Assembly (NCBI GenBank): GCA_022768045.1 | Contig: JALEND010000029.1 | Location: forward strand, 1 to 35,548 | DNA from: Mycoplasmatota bacterium | GTDB lineage: Bacteria > Bacillota_I > Bacilli_A > RF39 > UBA660 | Reading direction: 5' to 3' | Length of the DNA: 35,548 nucleotides | Part shown: positions 9,055-17,908 of the stretch, piece by piece | How positions within the stretch are numbered: the stretch's first letter is position 1 | Layout of the letters: the number at the start of each line of letters is the position of its first letter | The notes under the pieces: model-generated | The model's input: the letters and a program-made list of their open reading frames with translations, nothing else | What the model was told of the DNA's origin: nothing | The model's database searches: none | Translations under genes and position numbers: made by a program

Positions 9055-9798
9055 ATGACTAAGATAAGAAAAGTATTATTATTTATTATTTGTATTATAC
9101 TTTTTACAGGATGTACAGCAACAGAGAAAGTATCTTTAACAGATGATGGTAAAATAAAGGAAAATGTATCTGTTATGGAGAAAAATGCTGATGTATTATA
9201 TGGTAGTAGTACATTAGAAGAATCTATTGAACAATATTTATCTGAATATGAAGATGCTCTAAGAGTTAGGAAGTATAGCTACGACATAAAAATAAAAGAT
9301 GAGGAAAGTGGAGCTGTTTTAACTAATACATATGATGATATGTGTTCATTTATTAGAAAAACTTCATTTAGTCAGTATCTATATAAAAAATTTAATTGTG
9401 CTTTTAAAGATGGTTATTATGTTGTAGAAAGTAGTGGTGAATTTCTTAGAAAGGATTCTTTTGAAGAACCATGGAAGGTTCCTGATAAAATTATTTTAAA
9501 AATTGATTTAGGTGTTAACTTAGAAGAAAATAATGCAGATAGTGTTAATAAAACTACTTATACATGGAATTTTGATACTGATACACCTTCTTCTAAAGAA
9601 ATTAAATTTAAGGTTAATAAAAGTAAATTAGATGGTGAAAAAGAAAGAAGAATAAAGGAAAAGCAAGAGGCTAAAACAAAGAAAAAAATAATTAATGCAT
9701 TTATTTTAATTTTTGTTATAATTATTTTAGCAGTTGTTTCTTACTTCGTATATAAAGTTTTAAAGAAAAAATATGAAAATAATAAAATAGATTATTAA
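9055..9798 (+). CDS. Lipoprotein with C-terminal TM helix, paralogue 2
   Basis: 247 aa; MTKIRKVLLFIICIILFTGCT lipobox FTGC; shares LTN-YDD-C, NC and the C-terminal NKIDY with the preceding gene; C-terminal TM. Confidence 0.85.
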   Translation: MTKIRKVLLFIICIILFTGCTATEKVSLTDDGKIKENVSVMEKNADVLYGSSTLEESIEQYLSEYEDALRVRKYSYDIKIKDEESGAVLTNTYDDMCSFIRKTSFSQYLYKKFNCAFKDGYYVVESSGEFLRKDSFEEPWKVPDKIILKIDLGVNLEENNADSVNKTTYTWNFDTDTPSSKEIKFKVNKSKLDGEKERRIKEKQEAKTKKKIINAFILIFVIIILAVVSYFVYKVLKKKYENNKIDY

Positions 9799-9872
9799 TA
9801 AATATATATCAATTATTTAAAATATTTGATATAATTGTTTAGTAATGATAACTTGTTTATGAAGGTGATTAT

Positions 9873-12317
9873 ATGAAATTAAAATTTAGGGCAGAAAAAA
9901 AGGATGTTGTAGCTTTTATATGGGCATGCGTACTTCTTTTATTAATAGTTTCGATTTGTGTTTATAATCTTAAAGATGTAACAAATGAAGCTGAGGTAGC
10001 TAGAAGAACTGGAGTATCTTTAAATCCTATTTCTGGTTTAATACCTCCTTATCTTGGTTATACAATTGTTTTTTGGTTAGTTTCAATAATTATTTTAACT
10101 GCCAGTGTTTCATCTCATTTCTTTGAAAGAGAAAAAGGTTTTGGTTTTATTGAAGGAAAAAAAGAAGATGGATTTGGTAGATTTGCCAAAGAAGATGAAT
10201 ACAAAAAATATAAAGATGTTGAACCTGTTGAACTTAATGCAAAAGAGGCAACCACAGCAGGTTTTCCACTTGTTTATGATAAAAAGAAAAACTTAGTTTA
10301 TGTAGATAATGGTGAAGCACACTCTCTTGTAATAGGTGCTACTGGTTCTGGTAAAACTCAAATGGTTATTAATCCATTAGTTAATATTTTAGCTAAAAAG
10401 GGTGAGTCAATGATTATTTCTGACCCTAAAGGTGAAATATATGAAAAAAATGGTGAAATGTTAAGAGAGTTAGGTTATGACGTTATAGTTGTTAACTTTC
10501 GTGATCCTCAAAATGGTAGTTGTTGGAATCCATATACGCTTCCTTATAAATATTATAAAGAAGGTAATCAAGATAAAGCTAATGAGCTTTTAAATGATAT
10601 GGCTATTAACATAGCAACTGATGAAAAAGCAGATGATCCATTCTGGACAAATTCTGCAGCTGATTATTTAACTGGTTTATCACTTGGTATGTTTGAAGAT
10701 GCTCCTGAAGATGAAATTAGTATTTCAACTGTAAACTTAATGATGACAGTTGGAGATGAAAAAGTTGGTTCATCTACTTATATAAAAGAGTATTTTAAAA
10801 TGAAGGATCCAACTAGTCCTGCAGCTATTAATGCACTTGGAACAATAAATGCTCCTCAAGAAACAAAAAACTCTATAGATTCAGTTTTAAAGCAAAAGAT
10901 AAAGGTATTTGCTGTTACTCAAAACTTAGCTGAAATGTTATCTAGAAGTGATTTTGACATGGAAACAATAGGTGAAAGAAAAACAGCGGTATTCATGATT
11001 ATACAAGATGAAAAAACAACGTATCATGCACTTGCTACAATCTTTGTAAAACAATGTTATGAATCATTAATTGCGGTAGCACAAAGACATGGTGGGAAGC
11101 TTCCTGTTAGAACAAACTTCTTATTAGATGAGTTTGCTAATATGCCTAAGTTTAAAGATATTACTACTATGATTACAGCAGCTCGTTCAAGACAAATTAG
11201 AATGACTATGATAATTCAAAACTTCGCACAATTAAAACAAGTTTATGGTAATGAAGATGCAGAAACAATTCGTGGTAACTGTGGTAACATTTTGTATTTA
11301 TTAACAGGTGAGTTATCGGCACTAGAAGAAATAAGTAAATTATGTGGTGATAAAATAGTAAAAGTAGGTAAAGATAAAAAAGAAGAAACAAGGCCTTTAA
11401 TTACTGTTACAGAACTTCAAAGATTTAAACAAGATGAAGTACTTGTTTTAAAACATCGTCTTCCACCACTTAGAACTAAGTTCCTACCATTTTGGAATAC
11501 TGATTTTGGATATGGTAAAAATAATGCTGATGTTCCACCAGCAGAAATAATATCTCATGAACAAAGAAAAATAAAATTATTTGACATAAGAGAATTTGTT
11601 AATAGAAAAAAAGAAGAAAAGAGAAAAGAATTATTCTCAAATCAACCTAATAATTCAAATCAATTTAATCCATATGGTGGAGGTTCTAATCCTTTTGGAA
11701 TGCAACAAAATCCATTTGGCACGCCACCTTCTGGAAGTAATCCTTTTCCATCACCAATGGGACAAAATTCGTTTAATCCAGGAGTTCTAAATAATTCTTC
11801 TAGCAGTATTGGAAGCAATGATGAATCATTGAATATAGATGATTTAATCAAGAAAATTGATTCTAAAATTGCTGAGCTAGAGGAAGAAGAGAAGAAGGAT
11901 AACGAAGCTAAAGATAATGAAGAAGTTGCTTCTTCTAAAAAATTAGTAGAAGATATTATGAATGATAATAATATCAAAGAAGATAATAATATTCATTCAT
12001 CTGATGTTATTATGTCTCCAAATAAAATAGATTTTTCATCATTTGAATTGCCTGAAGAGAAAAAATCTGATAATAATGAGATTAAGCCAGATATAATGGA
12101 TGACTTCTTAGAAGATTTATCAATAGATGATAATGAAGATGATACGGTAATTAATACTTCTAATACTATTAATAATAATGAAGAAAATAAAGATGTTACA
12201 AACGTAGTAAATGAAGCTAAAGAACAAAAAGATGATTTATATGTAAATAAAGAAGAAGTAGATAAAATAATGAAAGAAAAAGAACCAGATGATTTCTTTG
12301 ATGAATTCTTTGAATAA
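9873..12317 (+). CDS. virD4: VirD4/TraG-family type IV coupling protein with acidic Asn/Asp/Glu-rich C-terminal tail
   Basis: 814 aa; two N-terminal TMs; Walker A IGATGSGKTQ, SDPKGEIYE, FLLDEFANMPKFKD, TMIIQNFAQL motifs of VirD4/TraG. Confidence 0.92.
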   Translation: MKLKFRAEKKDVVAFIWACVLLLLIVSICVYNLKDVTNEAEVARRTGVSLNPISGLIPPYLGYTIVFWLVSIIILTASVSSHFFEREKGFGFIEGKKEDGFGRFAKEDEYKKYKDVEPVELNAKEATTAGFPLVYDKKKNLVYVDNGEAHSLVIGATGSGKTQMVINPLVNILAKKGESMIISDPKGEIYEKNGEMLRELGYDVIVVNFRDPQNGSCWNPYTLPYKYYKEGNQDKANELLNDMAINIATDEKADDPFWTNSAADYLTGLSLGMFEDAPEDEISISTVNLMMTVGDEKVGSSTYIKEYFKMKDPTSPAAINALGTINAPQETKNSIDSVLKQKIKVFAVTQNLAEMLSRSDFDMETIGERKTAVFMIIQDEKTTYHALATIFVKQCYESLIAVAQRHGGKLPVRTNFLLDEFANMPKFKDITTMITAARSRQIRMTMIIQNFAQLKQVYGNEDAETIRGNCGNILYLLTGELSALEEISKLCGDKIVKVGKDKKEETRPLITVTELQRFKQDEVLVLKHRLPPLRTKFLPFWNTDFGYGKNNADVPPAEIISHEQRKIKLFDIREFVNRKKEEKRKELFSNQPNNSNQFNPYGGGSNPFGMQQNPFGTPPSGSNPFPSPMGQNSFNPGVLNNSSSSIGSNDESLNIDDLIKKIDSKIAELEEEEKKDNEAKDNEEVASSKKLVEDIMNDNNIKEDNNIHSSDVIMSPNKIDFSSFELPEEKKSDNNEIKPDIMDDFLEDLSIDDNEDDTVINTSNTINNNEENKDVTNVVNEAKEQKDDLYVNKEEVDKIMKEKEPDDFFDEFFE

Positions 12318-12339
12318 AAAGCATTTATATGCTTTTTTT
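12316..12339 (+). terminator. Rho-independent terminator after the coupling-protein gene
   Basis: AAAAAGCAT-ttat-ATGCTTTTTTT inverted repeat directly after TAA. Confidence 0.85.
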
Positions 12340-12361
12340 CATATAATATAACGGTGATGTT

Positions 12362-12634
12362 ATGATAGTTTCATTTGATGAAATAGATAAAAATTGTAAA
12401 ATAATTGATATAAGAGATAATATAAGTTTTAGTGAATATAACATAAAAAATAGTTTAAATGTTCCAAAAATAAAATTATTATCTGATCCAAGTTTATATA
12501 TTAATAAGGATGAGATTGTTTACATAGTATGTGATGAGGGAAAGAGTAGTAAGAGTACTGCTAATATTTTAAATAAATTAGGTTATAAATGCTATAGCAT
12601 AGAAGGTGGAATTGATAGTATAAAGAAACAATAA
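12362..12634 (+). CDS. Rhodanese-like domain protein
   Basis: 90 aa; IIDIRDNISFSEYNIKNSLNVP ... VYIVCDEGKSSKSTANILNKLGYKCYSIEGGID matches rhodanese fold motifs, with active-site Cys in VCDEGKSS. Confidence 0.85.
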   Translation: MIVSFDEIDKNCKIIDIRDNISFSEYNIKNSLNVPKIKLLSDPSLYINKDEIVYIVCDEGKSSKSTANILNKLGYKCYSIEGGIDSIKKQ

Positions 12635-12648
12635 AGTTTCTTTTTTTT
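12622..12648 (+). terminator. Rho-independent terminator
   Basis: AAAGAAAC-aataaa-GTTTCTTTTTTTT overlapping the end of the rhodanese gene. Confidence 0.75.
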
Positions 12649-12716
12649 GACAATAAAATTTATCATTTCATTTTAAATTTATGATATACTTATATATAGA
12701 ATAAGGAGGTAATAAG

Positions 12717-13796
12717 ATGGAATATATTATAATAGGATTACTTATATTACTTATTATATTAGTTATATTTTCAATATCTAAAAATATTAACGAAAGTAAT
12801 ATAACGGAAAGATTAGGAAAGTTAGAAACTAGTATGATTAAAGAGTTAGGGGAATTTAAATCAGGTGTTAGTACTAATTTAAATAATGATTTTGAAAAAC
12901 TTAATGATAGAATAGAACATAAATTAAATATGATAAATGATCATGTAAATGAAAGATTAGATGTTAACTTTGAAAAAACAAATAAGACTTTTACATCTGT
13001 GTTAGAAAGATTATCTAAAATAGATGAGGCTCAAAAAAAGATAGATACTTTATCAACAGATATAGTATCACTTCAGTCTATTTTAACTGATAAGAAATCT
13101 CGTGGTATATTTGGTGAAGTTAATTTAAAACATATATTAGTTAGTGTTTTTGGAGAAAATAATGATAACATATATAAAATGCAATATACTTTTAACAATG
13201 GTTATATAGCAGATTGTGTTTTATTTGCACCAGAACCTCTTGGTACAATAGCAATTGATTCTAAATTTCCACTAGATAACTACAGATTAATGATAGATAA
13301 AAAAGCTGGTTTAATAGAAAGACAAAACGCTGAGAAAAACTTTAAATCAGATGTAAAAAAACATATTGATGCAATTGCTAATAAATACATAATAAAGGGA
13401 GTAACAAGTAATCAAGCTATTATGTTTTTACCTGCAGAAGCAATATTTGCAGAGCTTAATGCATATCATTCTGATATAATAGAATATGCTTATAAAAAGA
13501 GGGTTTGGATAACATCTCCAACTACTTTAATGAGTACATTAACTACTATTGAACTTGTTATAAAAAATATAGAAAAAGATAAATATACAAATATTATTCA
13601 TGAGGAATTAAATAAATTATCAGTAGACTTTAAGCGTTATAAAGAAAGATGGGATAAATTATCTAGAAGTATAGATGCTGTAAGTCGTGATGCAAATGAT
13701 ATACATATTACAACAGATAAAATATCAAAAAGATTTGATGCAATAAATAATGTTGATACTTCAGTATTAACTGATAATAAAAAACTTGACAAGTAA
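12717..13796 (+). CDS. rmuC: RmuC family DNA recombination protein
   Basis: 359 aa; N-terminal TM, coiled coil, then KSRGIFGEVNLKHIL...GYIADCVLFAPEPLGTIAIDSKFPLDNYRLM, typical of RmuC. Confidence 0.9.
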   Translation: MEYIIIGLLILLIILVIFSISKNINESNITERLGKLETSMIKELGEFKSGVSTNLNNDFEKLNDRIEHKLNMINDHVNERLDVNFEKTNKTFTSVLERLSKIDEAQKKIDTLSTDIVSLQSILTDKKSRGIFGEVNLKHILVSVFGENNDNIYKMQYTFNNGYIADCVLFAPEPLGTIAIDSKFPLDNYRLMIDKKAGLIERQNAEKNFKSDVKKHIDAIANKYIIKGVTSNQAIMFLPAEAIFAELNAYHSDIIEYAYKKRVWITSPTTLMSTLTTIELVIKNIEKDKYTNIIHEELNKLSVDFKRYKERWDKLSRSIDAVSRDANDIHITTDKISKRFDAINNVDTSVLTDNKKLDK

Positions 13797-13814
13797 TGAA
13801 TAAAGTGATATTAT
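13786..13814 (+). promoter_or_regulatory. sigma-A type promoter inside the 3' end of rmuC
   Basis: TTGACA (13786-13791), 17-bp spacer, TATTAT (13809-13814). Confidence 0.75.
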
Positions 13815-13858
13815 CATTGTTATTCGCTTTAAAAAGCGAGAAAAGAAAGGATGATATT

Positions 13859-14161
13859 ATGAATTCAGTAAAAAAAGTTGGTAATTCATCAGAATTAAAT
13901 TTTTTAACAGATGTTAACGATTTAGGTCGTAAAAACAAGTTAGTTGAAGATTTAATATATGGTAACTTAAATGTATTAACCATAGTAGCAGCAGTAGACA
14001 CTAGTGAACCAAGTACACTAAAAGATATATATGAAGATAGAGAAGCAATGGAGTTATCAGAATTCTCAAAAGCCTTCGATATTGAAGAACAAATGACATA
14101 TAATCCTGATGGAAAACATTATGCAACTTTAACATTTAAAAAGAAAAATAATAAAAAATAA
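13859..14161 (+). CDS. Small uncharacterised protein
   Basis: The track ORF begins at 13796, but the promoter at 13786-13814 and SD AAAGGATG favour ATG 13859 (MNSVKKVGNSSELNFLTDV...), 100 aa. Confidence 0.7.
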   Translation: MNSVKKVGNSSELNFLTDVNDLGRKNKLVEDLIYGNLNVLTIVAAVDTSEPSTLKDIYEDREAMELSEFSKAFDIEEQMTYNPDGKHYATLTFKKKNNKK

Positions 14162-14187
14162 GTTTCGTTTGAAACTTATTTTTTATT
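14155..14187. terminator. Strong bidirectional terminator between convergent genes
   Basis: AAAATAAGTTTC-gttt-GAAACTTATTTT, 12-bp perfect stem with A-tract and T-tract on either side. Confidence 0.9.
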
Positions 14188-14188
14188 A

Positions 14189-14494
14189 TTAAAATTCTTT
14201 CATTGATAATTCAATTATTTTATTCATGTTATCATCATTAGCAGCTATGTTTTTATGAATCATTCCGCACTTTTCACATTTATATATTATTTTATATGTG
14301 TCCTTAAATTTTTCAATATCTATAGGAACGAGCATTCCCATGCAGGTATTTAATCTGTCTCCAGGATTAATATCAACATGTTTAGAGTATAGACAGTAAG
14401 GGCAATGATCTCTTGCAGTGTAATTTAATTTAGTAACATTTCTTTTACAGTTTTCACAAACAAAGTTTTCGTCTTTCATAGTAAATTTTTTCAA
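14189..14494 (-). CDS. RNHCP domain zinc-binding protein
   Basis: 101 aa; CxxC pairs FVCENCKRNV, ARDHCPYCLYSKHVD..PGDR..TCMGML, YKCEKCG fit the RNHCP family. Confidence 0.85.
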   Translation of the reverse strand: MKKFTMKDENFVCENCKRNVTKLNYTARDHCPYCLYSKHVDINPGDRLNTCMGMLVPIDIEKFKDTYKIIYKCEKCGMIHKNIAANDDNMNKIIELSMKEF

Positions 14495-14579
14495 AATATA
14501 TCACCTGTAATAAATTATAGCAAATATTTAAAATATTGTCTAAATATGTTATAATTATTAAAGAAATTAGGTGAAGTAG

Positions 14580-14993
14580 ATGATTGTAAAAAAAATTAAC
14601 AGACCGGATATAAAACAATTAATAGAAGAACAAACATTTAATAATAAGATATATAGAATCTGTGATAGTTATGCTCCTAAGTTAGGATTTATTAATACTA
14701 GTATTAATATAACAACAAAAGAAATTGAAACGGATTTCGAATATAATTTAGAAAGAGGATTAAGCTACGAAAATGGAGAAATTAAATCATATTTTATAAA
14801 ACTTAATAAAAATGGTTCTTCGTTTGAAAGTGCTTTTACTAGTGATCAGTTAAAATATTATGATGAGATAATAAATGAGTTTGAAACTTTAATTTCATCT
14901 GGTATGTCTTCTTTTACAAATGAATCGTTAAGTGTATATAATAAATTTAAATGTGAATTTGTTAAGGTAAATGGTGGTAGTCATGCAATATAA
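14580..14993 (+). CDS. Uncharacterised protein upstream of scpA
   Basis: 137-aa ORF ending 11 nt inside the scpA coding sequence; no recognised motif. Confidence 0.65.
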   Translation: MIVKKINRPDIKQLIEEQTFNNKIYRICDSYAPKLGFINTSINITTKEIETDFEYNLERGLSYENGEIKSYFIKLNKNGSSFESAFTSDQLKYYDEIINEFETLISSGMSSFTNESLSVYNKFKCEFVKVNGGSHAI

Positions 14994-15705
14994 AGTAACT
15001 ATAGATAATTTTGATGGTCCGTTAGATTTATTATTGCACCTAATTAAAGAACAAGATATTGATATATATGATATTAAAATAGAGGAAATAACTAAGCAAT
15101 ATTTAGATTATATAAAAGAGATGAAGGATCTTAATTTATCAGTTGCTAGTGAGTATTTAGTTATGGCATCTGAGTTAATAGAAATGAAGTCAAAAATGCT
15201 TTTACCAAAGAAAGAAAAACAAGAAGATGATGAATATGAAGAAGATCCAAGAGAAGTACTTATTGAAAGACTTTTGGCTTATAAAAAATATAAGGAAGTT
15301 ACTAGTGAGTTTAAGGATTTAGAGTTAACTAGAAAATTAGTTTTTACAAAAGAGCCAGTTAATTTAAGTAGTTATGCTAAAGAAAAAGATATAAAAGAAG
15401 ATCTTGGGGTAGATGATTTAATTAATGCATTTAATATTCTTATGCAGAAAAAAGAGTTAGATAAACCACTTGCAACTAAAATAACTAAAAAAGAGTTATC
15501 TGTGTCTGAAAAAGTAAAAAAGATAAAAGATATATTAAAAGTTAGAAAGAAAATGAACTTTGAAGAAGTATTTGAGGTTCAAAGTAAAGAAGAAGTAATT
15601 ATAAGTTTTTTATCTATCTTAGAAATGGTAAAGAAAAAAGAAATTTTATTAACTCAAGAAGGTAATTTTAAATCCATAATTATTTCTTTAAGAGAAGGTG
15701 ATTAA
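14983..15705 (+). CDS. scpA: Segregation and condensation protein A
   Basis: MQYKVTIDNFDGPLDLLLHLIKEQDIDIYDIKIEEITKQYLDYI is a hallmark ScpA N-terminus; start set to ATG 14983 rather than 14971. Confidence 0.95.
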   Translation: MQYKVTIDNFDGPLDLLLHLIKEQDIDIYDIKIEEITKQYLDYIKEMKDLNLSVASEYLVMASELIEMKSKMLLPKKEKQEDDEYEEDPREVLIERLLAYKKYKEVTSEFKDLELTRKLVFTKEPVNLSSYAKEKDIKEDLGVDDLINAFNILMQKKELDKPLATKITKKELSVSEKVKKIKDILKVRKKMNFEEVFEVQSKEEVIISFLSILEMVKKKEILLTQEGNFKSIIISLREGD

Positions 15706-15706
15706 T

Positions 15707-16273
15707 ATGAAACAGGGAGTATTAGAAGGACTTTTATTTGTAACAGGAGAAGATGGATTATCATTAGAAGAAATATCAAAGTTACTTGAAATAACTAGTG
15801 AAGAAGCTTTAAGTCTTTTAGAAGAATATAAAAAGTCTTTAGAAGATGAAAAAAGGGGACTTAAGTTAGTATTTTTAGGTAACAAGTATAAACTTACTAC
15901 TAAAGAAGAACATAAATCTTATTATGAATTATTAGTTGATAAAGTAGTTAGTCAAACGCTTTCTCAATCGGCATTAGAAACACTTGCTATAATAGCATAT
16001 AATAAGTCCATAACAGTTGGTCAAATAGATGAAATAAGAGGAGTTTCATCAAGGGATATGGTTAGAAAATTATTATTTAAAGGGCTAATAGATGTTGATG
16101 GTAAAAGTGATTTACCTGGTAAACCTATGCTTTATAAAACAACAGATAAGTTTTTGGATTATTTTAATTTATCATCACTAGATGATTTACCTAAGATAAC
16201 AATAGAAGAAAAAGAAGAAATGAGTGAAGAAGAAAAAGATTTATTTATTTCTAAATATAAAGAAGAAAAATAA
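15707..16273 (+). CDS. scpB: Segregation and condensation protein B
   Basis: LEGLLFVTGEDGLSLEEISKLLE...LSQSALETLAIIAYNKSITVGQIDEIRGVSS matches ScpB; follows scpA. Confidence 0.95.
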   Translation: MKQGVLEGLLFVTGEDGLSLEEISKLLEITSEEALSLLEEYKKSLEDEKRGLKLVFLGNKYKLTTKEEHKSYYELLVDKVVSQTLSQSALETLAIIAYNKSITVGQIDEIRGVSSRDMVRKLLFKGLIDVDGKSDLPGKPMLYKTTDKFLDYFNLSSLDDLPKITIEEKEEMSEEEKDLFISKYKEEK

Positions 16274-16299
16274 ATTTAAATAGAAAGGAAAGTAATAAT

Positions 16300-17085
16300 A
16301 TGTTAATAGCAGTAATAATTATTTTGTTAGTAATAGTTTTATCATCGATAAGACAAATTAATGAGTATGAAAGAGGGATTAAGTTTACGCTAGGTAAATT
16401 TAGTAAAATAATGAGTCCAGGTTGGAAAATTGTGTTACCTATTTTTCAAAGTTATAAGAAAGTTGATATAAGAACAAAGGCTGTTGATGTACCTGAACAA
16501 GATGCAATAACAAAAGATAATGTATCTGTTAGAATAAATGCAGTAATATATTATAAAGTTTTTGATGCATCAAAAGCAGTTTTAGAAGTAGAAAATTTCT
16601 ATTTTGCAGTAGGTCAATTAGCACAAACTACTATGCGTAATGCAGTAGGTTCTGTATCTTTAGATGAACTTTTAAGTGAAAGAGATAAAATATCTGAAGA
16701 AATATGTAATATAATTGATAAAGCAACAGATCCTTGGGGAATAAAAGTTGAAAACGTTGAGCTAAAGGATGTATCCCTTCCAGAAGAGATGAAAAGGGTA
16801 ATTGCTCGTGTTGCAGAGGCTGAAAGAGAAAAAGAAGCAGTAATAACTAAAGCTAAGGGAGAGGTAGAAGCATCTCTTAATTTATCAAAAGCAGCTGATT
16901 TAATGAGTAAAACACCAGGTGCAATGCATTTAAGAACTCTATCAACCATAAGTGATATATCATCAGATCAATCAAATACAATTATTTTTGCATTACCAGT
17001 TGAAGTATTAAAAAGTTTTGAAGGTAGAGCATTAACTAATGAAAAAATAGAAGAAATAGTAACAAAAGTAACAAAAAAGAAATAG
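16300..17085 (+). CDS. SPFH/stomatin-like (slipin family) membrane protein
   Basis: N-terminal TM then QINEYERGIKFTLGKFSKIMSPGWKIVLPIFQSYKKVDIRTKAVDVPEQDAITKDNVSVRINAVIYYKV. Confidence 0.92.
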   Translation: MLIAVIIILLVIVLSSIRQINEYERGIKFTLGKFSKIMSPGWKIVLPIFQSYKKVDIRTKAVDVPEQDAITKDNVSVRINAVIYYKVFDASKAVLEVENFYFAVGQLAQTTMRNAVGSVSLDELLSERDKISEEICNIIDKATDPWGIKVENVELKDVSLPEEMKRVIARVAEAEREKEAVITKAKGEVEASLNLSKAADLMSKTPGAMHLRTLSTISDISSDQSNTIIFALPVEVLKSFEGRALTNEKIEEIVTKVTKKK

Positions 17086-17107
17086 AATTTAAAACTATTT
17101 CTTTTTC
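17078..17107. terminator. Bidirectional terminator overlapping both convergent stop regions
   Basis: AAGAAATAG (17078-17086) / CTATTTCTT (17095-17103) with flanking A/T tracts. Confidence 0.7.
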
Positions 17108-17856
17108 TTATTTTTTATTTTTTCTCTTTCTTTTAAATCTTTTTTTATTTCATCAACAGTCATATCTTTATATCTTAAAAAAGATTTATAAAACACATTA
17201 GGCGTTAAACAATTTTTATCACTTAACTGTTTTTCTTTTTTTACTAAAAATAGGTTATCTCTTAAAAGACTTGGTATTGTTGTAAATAAATGATAAGCTT
17301 TTTCTTGATAGTATTTCCATTCTTCTTTTTTTCCTATTAATTCAGCTTCACTACTTGTTAAGTCTAAAATGTTTTGACTTTTAAGAGAGTTAATATATTC
17401 TTCTTGTTTTAGAACTTTAATAAGGTCTATTTGACCAGCTAAAATAGATAAAAATACATTTTTATATTCATAAAACTCATTTAGTTTTTTAGAATATTCT
17501 GGTATTAATGGTAAAAAAAATGCATCAAAAACTTTATCTGGTTCTTTTGAATTATTATTTAGCACAATATTTTCAAAAATATTTTTATTAATCCAAAAAG
17601 AGTGTAATTTATCTTTAACATCTTCTTTTATAACACTTTTATCATAACAATAAAAAATATCATCTTCATCTTCATACTTTTTACTTAGTAGATTTTTAGG
17701 TACATCAATTTCATATTCATCTTTTAAAAAACTTATAACTAAGTTTTTGTTATCATTTGAACTATTTTTTATATAAGGAAAAGTGTATTTTCCATTTTCA
17801 TATAATAGTAAAATCTCTTCTTTAGTATTAAATATTATAATGTTAATTTTTTTCAT
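17095..17856 (-). CDS. Degenerate Nudix-like N-terminus plus uncharacterised C-terminal domain, paralogue A
   Basis: 253 aa; INIIIFNTKEEILLLYENGKYTFPYI Nudix-like opening without a Nudix box; C-terminus shares LIKVLKQEEYINSLKSQN..DLT..EA.LIGKK...LTPNVFYKSFLRYKDMTVDEIKKDLKERE with the next gene. Confidence 0.75.
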   Translation of the reverse strand: MKKINIIIFNTKEEILLLYENGKYTFPYIKNSSNDNKNLVISFLKDEYEIDVPKNLLSKKYEDEDDIFYCYDKSVIKEDVKDKLHSFWINKNIFENIVLNNNSKEPDKVFDAFFLPLIPEYSKKLNEFYEYKNVFLSILAGQIDLIKVLKQEEYINSLKSQNILDLTSSEAELIGKKEEWKYYQEKAYHLFTTIPSLLRDNLFLVKKEKQLSDKNCLTPNVFYKSFLRYKDMTVDEIKKDLKEREKIKNKKKK

Positions 17857-17880
17857 AATGTTTCCTTTTCTTTAACTGGT

Positions 17881-17908
17881 ATTATAACATACTTAAAGTA
17901 AAGTTCAA
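17881..17908 (-). promoter_or_regulatory. Promoter for the 17095..17856 gene
   Basis: Minus strand TTGAAC - 16 bp - TATAAT between the two paralogues. Confidence 0.65.

Noticed and set aside
11680-11780. NPF repeats as a eukaryotic EH-domain-binding effector signal
   Set aside because: The motif is short, occurs in a Pro/Asn/Gly-rich disordered tail of an inner-membrane ATPase, and no evidence supports exposure to a eukaryotic host; kept only as a possible docking tail.
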